A DNA stretch of 64,000 nt from Ottowia thiooxydans DSM 14619 (GTDB taxonomy: Bacteria; Pseudomonadota; Gammaproteobacteria; Burkholderiales; Burkholderiaceae_C), in the NCBI RefSeq assembly GCF_000422885.1, contig NZ_AUGX01000012.1, forward strand, positions 124,001-188,000, given 5' to 3'. The notes beneath the pieces were generated by a model, which was not told the DNA's origin, did not search any database, and worked only from the letters and a program-made list of their open reading frames with translations. The position numbers were made by a program, and so were the translations under genes. Shown here piece by piece: positions 18,775 to 28,130 of the stretch. Each line of letters starts with the position of its first letter. Positions within the stretch are counted from its first letter, which is position 1.

Positions 18775-19712
18775 GCCTGCCGATAAAAGCCGCAGGGTGG
18801 CCCTGCGTGGCAGCAGGCCTGGGTGTAGCTGCCCTGCTGATACCCGCACAACTCTATGTGATCGCATTGGCACTTTTTGGACTTCCCCATGTGCTGTGCG
18901 AGCTGGCGTGGGTCTGGAAAGCCTGGGGCAAGGCGGTGCCCAAGAGCAGCCTGATCTTCCTGGGCCTGGCCTTGTTGATTCAGGTGCTGTCCCGCCTGGC
19001 ACAGTGGCAGGGCCGCGTGGACATCGATGTGGCTGCGCTGTGCGATGCCGTGTCTCTGGCACTCGCGCTGATGTCGATGATTGCGCTGTGGCCTCGCGTG
19101 CCGCTTCGTCGCCGCCCGCTACTCGTGCTTCTGGCGCTAGGCATGCCCGCGCTCCTGGTCTCCGTGGCGGATACACCAGCCGTGCTGCTGATACTGGCCG
19201 CCCTGGCCATCGCGCACAATTTCACGCCGGTCGCGTTGGCACCACAGTATCTGAGGCTGGGGCCCTGGCCAGCGCGAAAGGTACTGCTGGCCTTGTTCGC
19301 CGCGCCCTTTCTCTTGTTTGTAGCACTGCTCCTGTTGGAACCTCCCGATTTTTCGCCAACTTCCATCACGCCACCCGAGCTGAGTGGCCTTTGGGCAGGA
19401 TCGCCCCGCATCCTGACGGCGGCCATCCCGGCACTGGTCTGGGCTCAATGCCTTCACTACCTGTCTGTCATCTACCTGATTCCTCACGCCATGCCTGGAG
19501 GAGGTGCAGCCAATCTGCCGCGGCCCATGGCCTGGCTGGCCTGCGGTTTGCTATCCGTCTACTTCCTGGCTGATTTCAACGAGGCCCGCCGCCTATATGC
19601 GGTAGCTGCCGGCCTTCATGCGTGGCTGGAGTGGCCGCTGATCCTGATGATCGTAGTCAGACCAGCCGTGGAACAAGCTGACTACCGAGTTGCCGAAGGT
19701 AGTTTGCCCTAG
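18771..19712 (+). CDS. Polytopic membrane protein with conserved-looking intramembrane His
   Basis: A 313-residue integral membrane protein with about nine hydrophobic segments. I chose the GTG at 18771 (VSLPIKAAGWP), which overlaps the upstream stop by four bases. Histidines sit in or beside helices: FGLPHVLCELAWV, IAHNFTPVAL, QCLHYLSVIYLIPHAM and LHAWLEWPLIL. The pattern recalls polytopic enzymes with histidine-bound metal, such as the Brp/Blh group, but I cannot confirm membership. Confidence 0.7.
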   Translation: MSLPIKAAGWPCVAAGLGVAALLIPAQLYVIALALFGLPHVLCELAWVWKAWGKAVPKSSLIFLGLALLIQVLSRLAQWQGRVDIDVAALCDAVSLALALMSMIALWPRVPLRRRPLLVLLALGMPALLVSVADTPAVLLILAALAIAHNFTPVALAPQYLRLGPWPARKVLLALFAAPFLLFVALLLLEPPDFSPTSITPPELSGLWAGSPRILTAAIPALVWAQCLHYLSVIYLIPHAMPGGGAANLPRPMAWLACGLLSVYFLADFNEARRLYAVAAGLHAWLEWPLILMIVVRPAVEQADYRVAEGSLP

Positions 19713-20034
19713 CTTCTACAGGTGACAGAAAAGCGATTTATGGTCTAAATCACTGCATTGCCGTGTAGAGCGCTCCTTTTCAGTGCGATCTATGGAGGTG
19801 CCCAGACCACCATTGGCTGCGAGACCATTGCGGAACGCTCACCCAGGAAAACCCACCGTTCCGGTAGGGAGCCGGCGATCAACGCCCACTAGCAGCATTT
19901 ACACCCCGCTTAGGCCCCGTGCTTCTCGGGGATTTCCCTCTCCCGGGAGAATCCCTGTTCTGGTGCTTACCCTGTTGCGCCTCCTGGTACGGGTATTGCA
20001 TAGTCTGCCTTTTGATCTTTTCATGAGAGGCCCT

Positions 20035-21618
20035 ATGACAACGACCCGTTTTGCCTGGACCGCTGTGTTCGTCGCTGCAGCGACCTTGATGGCTCCTGCC
20101 ATTCATGCCAAGACCTTCAAATGGTCCAGCGCCAGCGATATCCCTACGCTGGACATCCATTCGCAGAACAATGCACTGGGCAATGGCATACACGCGTCCA
20201 TCTATGAGTCGCTGGTGTACTACAACAGCAAAACCTTCAAGCCTGAGCCACAACTGGCCACCAGCTGGAAGCTGATCAACCCTACGCAAATGCGTTTCAC
20301 GCTGCGCAGCGGCGTCAAATTCAGTGATGGCTCCACCCTGACGCCTGAGGACGTGATCTTCTCGATCAATCGTTCCATGGCCAAGACGTCCAACTACGCC
20401 GTGTACGCCCAAGGCATCGACAAAGTCGTGAAGGTAGATGCCAACACGATCGACATCATGCTCAAGAGCCCCAACCCGGTGCTGCTGAACCAGTTGACCG
20501 AGCTGCGCATCATGAGCAAGGCCTGGTCTGAGAAGAACAAATCGACTGAGCCCAAGGACATCAAAACGTCCGAAGAAAGCTTCGCTCACCGCAATGCCAT
20601 GGGCACCGGCCAGTACATGGTCAAGGAATGGCAGCCCGATCAGCGCCTGGTGCTGGTGACCAACCCCCACTATTCAGGCAAAAACCCCACCAACGTGACC
20701 GAAATCGTCTACACGCCGATCAAGTCTGCCCCCACGCGCATCGCGGCCCTGCTCTCCGGTGAAACCGACTTTGTGCTGGACCCCAGCACACAGGACTTGG
20801 CCCGGCTGCGCAGCAATAGTGCCATCAACGTGATGGACGGCATCGAAGCACGCACCATGTTCCTGGGCATGGACCAGCACCGCGACGAGTTGCCTGGCTC
20901 CAATGTGAAGGGCAAGAACCCGCTGAAAGACCAGCGAGTGCGCAAGGCGCTCTATCAGGCGATCGACATGGGCGCGATCAAGCGCGTCACCATGCGTGAC
21001 CTGTCGCAAAACACCGGCACGCTGATTGCGCCACAGGTCAACGGCTGGACCAAGAAGGCTGATGCCCGTTTCCCCTATAACGTGGCTGCGGCCCAGAAGC
21101 TCCTGGCTGACGCCGGTTATCCGCAAGGCTTCGAGGTGGACTTTGCCTGCCCGAACAACCGCTACATCAACGACGAAGCCATCTGCCAGGCTGTAACTGC
21201 CATGTGGGCACGCATTGGCGTCAAGGCCAAGCTTCGCACTCAGCCTCTGGTGACCTATTTCCCAATGATCCAGCGCTACGAAGCCAGCATTTACATGCTG
21301 GGCTGGGGCGTGCCTACCTTTGATGCACTGTATTCGCTGCAATCGCTGCTGCGCAGCGTGGGTGCAGGTGGTGACGGCAACTACAACGTGGGCCGCTACT
21401 CCAACCCGCAGGTGGACGCGCTGATCGAACGGGTCAAGGTGGAGACCGACCTCAAGGTGCGCAACGAGCTGATCGAAAAAGCGCTGGTCATGGCCAATGA
21501 AGACGTGGCCTACCTGCCGTTGCACAACCAGGTCATCCCATGGGCGATGCGCAAAAACGTGGAGGTTATCCACCGCGCTGACAACCGGCTGGACTGGCGC
21601 CTGATTCAGGTCAAGTAA
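20035..21618 (+). CDS. Dipeptide-type ABC transporter substrate-binding protein (family 5)
   Basis: Periplasmic solute-binding protein of the DppA/OppA family, 527 residues. The ATG at 20035 has a good ribosome-binding site (GAGAGG) and a signal peptide (TTTRFAWTAVFVAAATLMAP...HAKTF). Family motifs include DIPTLDIHSQNNALG, ATSWKLINPTQMRFTLRSGV, KFSDGSTLTPEDVIFSINR and DQRVRKALYQAIDMGAIKRV. It heads a complete operon: two permeases and two ATPases follow in order. The ligand is probably a peptide or similar small molecule and cannot be read directly. Confidence 0.93.
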   Translation: MTTTRFAWTAVFVAAATLMAPAIHAKTFKWSSASDIPTLDIHSQNNALGNGIHASIYESLVYYNSKTFKPEPQLATSWKLINPTQMRFTLRSGVKFSDGSTLTPEDVIFSINRSMAKTSNYAVYAQGIDKVVKVDANTIDIMLKSPNPVLLNQLTELRIMSKAWSEKNKSTEPKDIKTSEESFAHRNAMGTGQYMVKEWQPDQRLVLVTNPHYSGKNPTNVTEIVYTPIKSAPTRIAALLSGETDFVLDPSTQDLARLRSNSAINVMDGIEARTMFLGMDQHRDELPGSNVKGKNPLKDQRVRKALYQAIDMGAIKRVTMRDLSQNTGTLIAPQVNGWTKKADARFPYNVAAAQKLLADAGYPQGFEVDFACPNNRYINDEAICQAVTAMWARIGVKAKLRTQPLVTYFPMIQRYEASIYMLGWGVPTFDALYSLQSLLRSVGAGGDGNYNVGRYSNPQVDALIERVKVETDLKVRNELIEKALVMANEDVAYLPLHNQVIPWAMRKNVEVIHRADNRLDWRLIQVK

Positions 21619-21724
21619 TTCCTCATGTGGCTGCGGCCCGCCTGGCAAGAGTGGCATAGGCGGGCCGTTGTGTTTCTGTGCAGGCCCAGGGCCTAGGCCT
21701 GTCTTCCATTTTTTCAGTCAGCCA

Positions 21725-22705
21725 ATGATCGCCTTTGTTTTGCGCCGCCTGATCCAGTCCGTGATCGTCATGATCGCGGTGGCGTTCATCTCGTTCCTGC
21801 TCTTTCAGTATGTGGGAGACCCCGTCTCTTTTCTGCTGGGCCAGGACGCCACGCCGGAAGAGATCCGCGAAATGCGCTCAGCGCTCGGGCTCGACCAACC
21901 ATTTTTCGTGCAGTTTTGGCACTTTCTGGGCAATGCTGTGCAGGGCGATTTCGGCATGAGCCTGCGGCAAGCGGCCAAGGTGTCAGGTCTGATTGGTGAA
22001 CGCTTTCCTGCCACCCTGGAACTGGCTCTCGTCGCTGCCCTGCTGGCGCTGGTGATTGGCATCCCGATGGGCGTCTATACCGCCTTGCGCCGTGGCAGCT
22101 TCATGAGCCAGGTGTTCATGGGTATTTCGCTGTTGGGTGTGTCCCTGCCTACTTTCCTCATCGGCATTTTGCTGATTTTGGTGTTTGCCGTAGGCCTGGG
22201 CTGGTTCCCCAGTTTCGGTCGGGGCGATACGGTTCAACTGGGCTGGTGGAGCACCGGGCTGCTCACGGTGGACGGCTGGCACCACATTGTGCTGCCCGCC
22301 ATCACATTGGCCATCTTCCAGCTCACGCTCATCATGCGACTGGTACGCGCCGAAATGTTGGAAGTGCTGCGCACCGACTACATCAAGTTTGCACGCGCAC
22401 GCGGGCTCTCCAACCGGGCCATCCATTTTGGCCACGCACTCAAGAACACGTTAGTGCCGGTGATGACCATCACCGGTCTGCAACTGGGCGGCCTGATCGC
22501 CTTCGCCATCATCACCGAATCGGTTTTCCAGTGGCCTGGTATGGGCCTGCTCTTTATCCAGGCCGTGACCTTTGCCGACATCCCGGTCATGGCCGCCTAT
22601 CTATGTCTGGTGGCGCTGATTTTTGTAGTGATCAATCTGGTGGTGGATTTGCTTTATTTTGTGGTGGACCCCCGCCTGCGCGTTGGCAAAGCCGGCGGAC
22701 ATTGA
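21725..22705 (+). CDS. ABC transporter permease, DppB type
   Basis: Inner-membrane permease of the 20035-25686 peptide-type importer, 326 residues. It starts at the ATG 21725 (MIAFVLRRLIQSVIVMIAVA), the characteristic opening of the DppB/OppB family. Six transmembrane segments and an EAA-type loop (DYIKFARARGLSNRAIHFGH) are visible. An upstream in-frame start at 21668 lacks support. Confidence 0.93.
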   Translation: MIAFVLRRLIQSVIVMIAVAFISFLLFQYVGDPVSFLLGQDATPEEIREMRSALGLDQPFFVQFWHFLGNAVQGDFGMSLRQAAKVSGLIGERFPATLELALVAALLALVIGIPMGVYTALRRGSFMSQVFMGISLLGVSLPTFLIGILLILVFAVGLGWFPSFGRGDTVQLGWWSTGLLTVDGWHHIVLPAITLAIFQLTLIMRLVRAEMLEVLRTDYIKFARARGLSNRAIHFGHALKNTLVPVMTITGLQLGGLIAFAIITESVFQWPGMGLLFIQAVTFADIPVMAAYLCLVALIFVVINLVVDLLYFVVDPRLRVGKAGGH

Positions 22706-22741
22706 CCCCAGCCCTCGGTACCGTTTGAGCAATTTCCTACG

Positions 22742-23653
22742 ATGAAAAAAACAATTAGCCGCTGGCTTGACAGCGATGTCGGACACAGCTTCCGCAGCTC
22801 ACCTGTCGCCATGGGCGCAGCACTGATTGCCTTGGTCTGTGTGTTCTGTGCGCTTTTTGCGGGTTGGGTGGCACCTCACAACCCGTTCAACCTGGCCGCG
22901 CTGGAACTGGGCGATGCCCGCCTGCCGCCAGCGTGGCATGCCGACGGCACCACCAAGTATCTGCTGGGCACCGACGATCAGGGGCGAGACATCCTCTCTG
23001 CCTTGATCTATGGCGCTCGCATTTCTCTGGTGGTGGGCGCGGTTTCCGTGGTGCTGTCAGTGGTGGTCGGTGTGGTGTTTGGCCTGCTGGCCGGGTTCTT
23101 CGGCGGCTGGCTTGATGCCTTCCTGATGCGGGTGTGCGACGTGATGTTGTCCTTCCCCCCCATCCTGGTCGCTTTGTTGATCGCCGGCGTGGGGCGGGCC
23201 ATGTTCCCCAATGCCCATGAAACTGTGGCCTTCGGCGTGCTGATCATCTCGATTACGCTGACCGGCTGGGTGCAGTACGCCCGTACGGTGCGTGGCTCTA
23301 CCCTGGTGGAGCGCAACAAGGAATACGTGCAGGCGGCACGCGTCACTGGTGTGGCTCCCAGCCGCATCATGCTGCGCCACGTACTGCCCAACGTCACCGG
23401 CCCTGTTATGGTGCTGGCCACCATCCAGGTGGCGACAGCCATCATCACCGAGGCCACTCTATCCTTCCTGGGTGTGGGGGTGCCGCCCACATCGCCGTCT
23501 CTGGGTACCCTCATCCGCGTGGGCAACGACTATATTTTTTCGGGCGAGTGGTGGATCACTGTGTTCCCTGGCGCCATGCTGGTGCTGATTGCGCTGAGCG
23601 TGAACCTGCTGGGCGACTGGCTGCGTGATGCCTTGAACCCCCGTTTGCGCTAA
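22742..23653 (+). CDS. ABC transporter permease, DppC type
   Basis: Second permease of the peptide-type importer, 303 residues. The N-terminal region includes the DppC-family segment YLLGTDDQGRDILSALIYGA, followed by RISLVVGAVSVVLSVVVGV. The EAA-like loop is KEYVQAARVTGVAPSRIMLR, and the C-terminus carries FLGVGVPPTSPSLGTLI. It lies 36 bp after the DppB-type gene and 12 bp before the first ATPase. Confidence 0.93.
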   Translation: MKKTISRWLDSDVGHSFRSSPVAMGAALIALVCVFCALFAGWVAPHNPFNLAALELGDARLPPAWHADGTTKYLLGTDDQGRDILSALIYGARISLVVGAVSVVLSVVVGVVFGLLAGFFGGWLDAFLMRVCDVMLSFPPILVALLIAGVGRAMFPNAHETVAFGVLIISITLTGWVQYARTVRGSTLVERNKEYVQAARVTGVAPSRIMLRHVLPNVTGPVMVLATIQVATAIITEATLSFLGVGVPPTSPSLGTLIRVGNDYIFSGEWWITVFPGAMLVLIALSVNLLGDWLRDALNPRLR

Positions 23654-23665
23654 GGAACCCACCCC

Positions 23666-24646
23666 ATGAGCCTTTTACAAGTCAAAGACCTGGTGGTTGA
23701 GTTTCCGCATCGCCACGGCACACTGCGGGCACTGGACCACATCTCCTTCGATATCGCCCCCGGAGAAATTCTGGGCGTGGTGGGTGAATCCGGTGCGGGC
23801 AAGTCGCTCACCGGTGCGGCCATCATCGGCCTGCTTGAGCCACCCGGCCGAATTGCAGGCGGCGAAATCGTGTTGGAAGGTCAGCGCATCGACAAGCTTC
23901 CTTTCGATGCCATGCGCCATATTCGGGGCCGCAAGATCGGCGCGATCTTCCAGGACCCGCTCACCTCGCTGAACCCTCTGTACACCATAGGCAGGCAGCT
24001 CACCGAGACCATCCGCGCCCATTTACCGGTGACCGAGGCCGAGGCCCGCCGCCGCGCCATCAGCCTGCTTCAGGACACAGGTATTCCAGCAGCAGAACAG
24101 CGCATAGACCACTTTCCGCACCAGTTCTCGGGAGGTATGCGCCAGCGGGTGGTGATCGCCCTGGCACTGGCGGCGGAGCCTAAGCTCATTGTGGCCGACG
24201 AGCCCACCACGGCGTTGGACGTATCTATCCAGGCGCAGATCATCCAGCTGCTGAAAAAAGTGTGTAAAGAACGCGGCGCGGCTGTGATGCTCATCACCCA
24301 CGACATGGGTGTGATCGCCGAGACCTGCGACCGCGTGGCTGTGCTGTACGCTGGTCGCGTGGCCGAGATCGGCCCGGTGCACGAGGTTATCCACCAGCCC
24401 GCACACCCCTACACCGCGGGCTTGATGGCTGCCATCCCGGACATGACAAGTGATCGCGAGCGCTTGAACCAGATCGACGGCGCCATGCCGAGGCTGAACG
24501 CCATTCCTACCGGTTGTGCCTACAACCCGCGCTGTACACAGCGTTTCGACCGCTGCCTTCAGGAGCGACCCGAACTGATGCCCGCCGGCGCCACCCGCGC
24601 AGCCTGCTGGTTACATGAGCCTGCCACCCTGGAGACGGCCCGATGA
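23666..24646 (+). CDS. ABC transporter ATP-binding protein, DppD type
   Basis: Cytoplasmic ATPase of the peptide-type importer, 326 residues. Walker A is GESGAGKSL, the Q-loop FQDPLTSLNPL, signature FSGGMRQRV, Walker B LIVADEPTTALDV and the switch His in LITHDMG. The oligopeptide C-terminal extension has the cysteine pattern typical of the family (GCAYNPRCTQRFDRC...C). Its stop overlaps the start of the next ATPase gene by four bases. Confidence 0.94.
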   Translation: MSLLQVKDLVVEFPHRHGTLRALDHISFDIAPGEILGVVGESGAGKSLTGAAIIGLLEPPGRIAGGEIVLEGQRIDKLPFDAMRHIRGRKIGAIFQDPLTSLNPLYTIGRQLTETIRAHLPVTEAEARRRAISLLQDTGIPAAEQRIDHFPHQFSGGMRQRVVIALALAAEPKLIVADEPTTALDVSIQAQIIQLLKKVCKERGAAVMLITHDMGVIAETCDRVAVLYAGRVAEIGPVHEVIHQPAHPYTAGLMAAIPDMTSDRERLNQIDGAMPRLNAIPTGCAYNPRCTQRFDRCLQERPELMPAGATRAACWLHEPATLETAR

Positions 24647-25686
24647 ACACCGCCGTGATGAGTTCCCCTGAGACTACTGTGCATTCCGCGCAAGGCGCGC
24701 CATTGGTGGTTGCTAACGACCTGGCACGTACTTTTGACGTGTCACCCCCCTGGCTCAACCGCGTGCTGGAACGCAAGCCCCGCGTACTGCTGCATGCAGT
24801 GGACGGCGTCAGCTTCAGCATTGAGCGCGGCAAGACACTGGCGCTGGTGGGTGAGTCTGGCTGCGGCAAAAGCACTGTAGCGCGCTTGCTGGTGGGACTG
24901 TATGGGCCCACCCGTGGTGGTTTTCAGTTCGACGGGCAAGACGCCCACGCTGCGTTCAAAACATCTGAAGGCCGCAAGCTGCGCCGCCGCATTCAGATGA
25001 TCTTCCAGGACCCGTACGCCAGCCTGAACCCCCGCTGGATCGTGCAGGACATCGTGGGCGAACCTCTGCGCGAACATGGCATCCTGACTGACAAGGCTGC
25101 TTTGAAGCAACGCGTGGGGGAGCTACTGCAGTCCGTAGGCCTGTCGCCGCTGGACATGGGCAAGTACCCGCACCAGTTTTCTGGCGGCCAGCGCCAGCGC
25201 ATCTCCATTGCGCGGGCGCTCGCCACCGAACCCGAATTTCTGGTGTGCGACGAGCCCACATCGGCCCTCGATGTGAGTGTGCAGGCGCAGGTGCTCAACA
25301 TCATGAAAGACTTGCAGCGCCAGCAAGGCCTGACCTACCTCTTCATCAGCCACAACCTGGCCGTGGTGCGCCATGTGGCCGATCAGGTGGGTGTGATGTA
25401 CCTGGGGCGCCTGATCGAAGTGGCAGACAAGCAGGCGCTGTTTGCCACACCACAGCACCCCTACACCCGCATGCTGCTGGACGCCATTCCACAGATGAAA
25501 CACACCGGCCGCGCCCGCACACCCGTGCAAGGCGAGGTGCCCAACCCGCTGAACCCACCCACGGGCTGCGCGTTCCACCCGCGCTGCCCGCATGCCAACG
25601 CCCGGTGCTCGGCTGAGCGCCCGAAGCTTCAGGCACTGAACGGCGTGCAGGTGGCATGCCATGCGGTTGAAGAAGGACGTTTGTAG
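24643..25686 (+). CDS. ABC transporter ATP-binding protein, DppF type
   Basis: Second ATPase of the peptide-type importer, 347 residues. Walker A is GESGCGKST, the Q-loop FQDPYASLNPR, signature FSGGQRQRI, Walker B FLVCDEPTSALDV and the switch His in FISHNLAVV. The C-terminal cysteine cluster (GCAFHPRCPHANARC...C) is present. The start overlaps the preceding stop (ATGA), so the two ATPases are translationally coupled. It is the last gene of the operon. Confidence 0.94.
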   Translation: MNTAVMSSPETTVHSAQGAPLVVANDLARTFDVSPPWLNRVLERKPRVLLHAVDGVSFSIERGKTLALVGESGCGKSTVARLLVGLYGPTRGGFQFDGQDAHAAFKTSEGRKLRRRIQMIFQDPYASLNPRWIVQDIVGEPLREHGILTDKAALKQRVGELLQSVGLSPLDMGKYPHQFSGGQRQRISIARALATEPEFLVCDEPTSALDVSVQAQVLNIMKDLQRQQGLTYLFISHNLAVVRHVADQVGVMYLGRLIEVADKQALFATPQHPYTRMLLDAIPQMKHTGRARTPVQGEVPNPLNPPTGCAFHPRCPHANARCSAERPKLQALNGVQVACHAVEEGRL

Positions 25687-25971
25687 TCTCAGCAAGGTTT
25701 CAAGCCTGTAGATACACGAACCACTTAGACGCCTTCGCGGCCTGCAAAACAACAAGCCTGATCAGAAAAGCACGAGGTCAGGCCCCCATAGGCAAGGCGA
25801 GAATCTGAACAAATCTGACACGCCTGTTTTTGCCTCGTTCGCGTGAATTTTGTATCGATTTCCGTTCAAGGTGCTTGGTAACATTCTTCACCTTGTAGGT
25901 CGTTGATGCGCCAGGTGGCATGACTGACTGTACCTACGCACGGGTTCAGTACCATTTCTGGAAAACATGCC
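25687..25971. promoter_or_regulatory. Intergenic region before the glycan/adhesin locus
   Basis: About 285 bp. A possible hairpin (GCCTGATC ... GGTCAGGC, about 25756-25783) follows the transporter operon but has no T-run. The rest presumably carries the promoter of the methyltransferase-glycosyltransferase operon; no confident box was found. Confidence 0.35.
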
Positions 25972-26556
25972 ATGCAGCCTGCCTCTGCTATCCCGCTCAA
26001 GCTCAACCTCGGCTGTGGCTTCAAGCGCCTTCCGGGTTACCTCAACGTAGACTCAGTGCCTGATTGCCAGCCTGACCAGGTCGTAGATCTGGAGCAATTC
26101 CCCTGGCCCTGGGCAAACGATAGCGTGGACGAAGTTCAACTGATCCACGTGCTGGAGCATTTGGGCCGTGAGCCCCAAACCTACCTGGGGGTAATGAAAG
26201 AACTGTGGCGGGTATGCGCGCCGGGCGCGGCGGTGCATATCATCGTGCCGCACCACCGGCATGACAATTTTTACTCTGATCCCACGCATGTGCGCCCAGT
26301 CACCCCGCTGGGCCTTTCTCTTTTTGATCGTGCCCAATGCGAAGCCTGGGTTGCAGGGGGTTATGCCAACACCCCCTTGGCCTTGTATTGCGGCATAGAC
26401 TTCGTCAGCGAACAGATTCAACACGATTTTGAAGACCGCTGGTTGCGGCGTCTGCACAGCGGTGAAATAAGCGAGTCACAACTGCAAGATGCAGCGCTGC
26501 ATCAAAGCAATGTGATTACACAGACACGGTTCTTGCTGCGGGTTCGCAAACCGTGA
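25972..26556 (+). CDS. SAM-dependent methyltransferase-like protein
   Basis: A 194-residue class I methyltransferase-like protein. The N-terminus KLNLGCGFKRLPGYLNVDS is the SAM-binding motif I form seen in sugar or nucleotide-associated methyltransferases, and the post-I to III region is DEVQLIHVLEHLG. An IIVPHHRHDNFYSDPTHVRP stretch follows. Its stop codon overlaps the start of the next gene (TGATG), so it is in one operon with two glycosyltransferases and a DUF4254 gene. A role in modifying a surface glycan or glycoprotein is inferred from context. Confidence 0.82.
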   Translation: MQPASAIPLKLNLGCGFKRLPGYLNVDSVPDCQPDQVVDLEQFPWPWANDSVDEVQLIHVLEHLGREPQTYLGVMKELWRVCAPGAAVHIIVPHHRHDNFYSDPTHVRPVTPLGLSLFDRAQCEAWVAGGYANTPLALYCGIDFVSEQIQHDFEDRWLRRLHSGEISESQLQDAALHQSNVITQTRFLLRVRKP

Positions 26557-28130
26557 TGGTTCCCGCCATGACCCAAGGCGAAACATTGCAAGACCGGCTT
26601 GTGCAAGCACTGGCCTGTATTGGCTCTGGGCAATGGGAGCAAGCCGATGCAGCTTGCCAAAACGCATTGGCACTAGACCCTTTGAACGCTGAAGCGCATC
26701 ACCTCGCGGGGCATGTGGCGGGGCAACTCGGGCAGCAGACTCTGGGATTGGCACTGTTGCAACGTGCCGTGGAGCTGGATCCCGCCCACCCGCAATACCG
26801 CTATAACCTGGCAGTGACGCTACAAGCAGCCGGCTACGAACAAGCGGCGCGGCTTGAATACCGAGCTTGCCTGCGCCAACAACCACAGCACCGTGATGCG
26901 TTGTGGAACTACGGTGAGATGCTGCGGCTTGACGAGCAGTTTGCGCTGGCCCTGCAACACTTCGAGCGTTTCGAAGCCGTCGGTGGCCACTATGCGGCAC
27001 TACACCACAGGATGGCCGTGTGCTGCTCCGCCCTTAGGCTAGATGACCAGGCGCGCCTGCGGTTTGAGCGTGAACTCAACAGCACCTCGGATGCCCTGAC
27101 CCGCTGGGAATATGCCCTCTTTCTCTTGTCACGCGAAGAGTTTGCGGCGGGCTTCGATCAATACCGGCAGCGCTTCACTACCGGTGGGCGCAATAGCGTC
27201 TACTGCCATGATTTCGGGCTTCCCTTGTGGCCAGGCCCCGGCAGCACGACGAGCGGCGTATTGCTGGTGCACGGCGAGCAGGGCTTAGGCGATGAGCTGA
27301 TGTTCGCCTCCGTCGTGCCCGAATTGCTGGATGAAGCCGCGCGCACCGGAATGCAGGTGGTGCTGGCTGTCAAACCACCCCTGGTCCGCCTGTTTGCGGC
27401 GAGCTTTCCCAGCGCCATCGTCCGAGCCCATCGCGTGGGTGATAGCGTTGCGGATCTGAAAGATATAGGCCCCATCGACTGGCAGTTGCCCATGGGTGAC
27501 CTGATGGCCTTCTACCGGCGCAGCGCTGGGGATTTTTCCAACACCCCTCATGGCTACCTGCGGGCTGATCCCCAACGAAGCGCTTGGTATGCGCGGCAAC
27601 TGGCCTTGCTGGAGCCACCCGGAGCGCCCGCGCCTGTGCTGCGGGTGGGATTGATGTGGGGGAGCAATCCTGCTGCGGTCAGTACCAGTTTCATGCGCTG
27701 GTCGGCGCAACGCAGCATTCCATTGACTCAAATGGGTGCGCTGGCTGCTGCGGTCCCAAAGGTGCGTTTTGTCAGCCTTCAAAACGGTGAGCGCGGTGCC
27801 GAAGCCGCCCTGGCGCCCGAGCTGGACATCTTCGACATGAGCGCCATGCAGAGCGACTTTTTCGAAACTGCGGCACTCATCGATAACCTGGACCTCGTGA
27901 TCAGCGTGGACACATCTGTCTCGCACCTGGCGGGCGCACTCAACAAAGAAACCTGGGTGCCGCTCATGCACCGCTGTGATTGGCGGCATGGGCTTACGCG
28001 CGATCACAGCCTCTGGTACCCCCACACCCGCTACTTTCGTCAGAGCGATCCCGGCGACTGGCGTGCCGTATCCGATGCTTTGGCACAAGCTCTGCAACAA
28101 CGGCTGGCCCAGGCAGGTACGGGCGAATGA
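26556..28130 (+). CDS. TPR domain / GT9-like glycosyltransferase
   Basis: A 524-residue protein in two parts. The first 180 or so residues form TPR repeats (ADAACQNALALDPLNAEAHH, GLALLQRAVELDPAHPQYRY, EYRACLRQQPQHRDALWNYG). The C-terminal half has a GT-B fold like heptosyltransferases and TPR-linked glycosyltransferases, with VLLVHGEQGLGDELMFASVV, RVGLMWGSNPA and a nucleotide-sugar-site segment LDLVISVDTSVSHLAGAL. The ATG at 26556 overlaps the previous stop; a GTG at 26553 and an ATG at 26568 are alternatives. It is coupled to a second enzyme of the same design and probably glycosylates a protein or cell-surface polymer. Confidence 0.83.
   Translation: MVPAMTQGETLQDRLVQALACIGSGQWEQADAACQNALALDPLNAEAHHLAGHVAGQLGQQTLGLALLQRAVELDPAHPQYRYNLAVTLQAAGYEQAARLEYRACLRQQPQHRDALWNYGEMLRLDEQFALALQHFERFEAVGGHYAALHHRMAVCCSALRLDDQARLRFERELNSTSDALTRWEYALFLLSREEFAAGFDQYRQRFTTGGRNSVYCHDFGLPLWPGPGSTTSGVLLVHGEQGLGDELMFASVVPELLDEAARTGMQVVLAVKPPLVRLFAASFPSAIVRAHRVGDSVADLKDIGPIDWQLPMGDLMAFYRRSAGDFSNTPHGYLRADPQRSAWYARQLALLEPPGAPAPVLRVGLMWGSNPAAVSTSFMRWSAQRSIPLTQMGALAAAVPKVRFVSLQNGERGAEAALAPELDIFDMSAMQSDFFETAALIDNLDLVISVDTSVSHLAGALNKETWVPLMHRCDWRHGLTRDHSLWYPHTRYFRQSDPGDWRAVSDALAQALQQRLAQAGTGE

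Noticed and set aside
20674-21657. 327-codon open frame on the minus strand
   Set aside because: Antisense to the peptide-binding protein gene; composition and position indicate a shadow frame.
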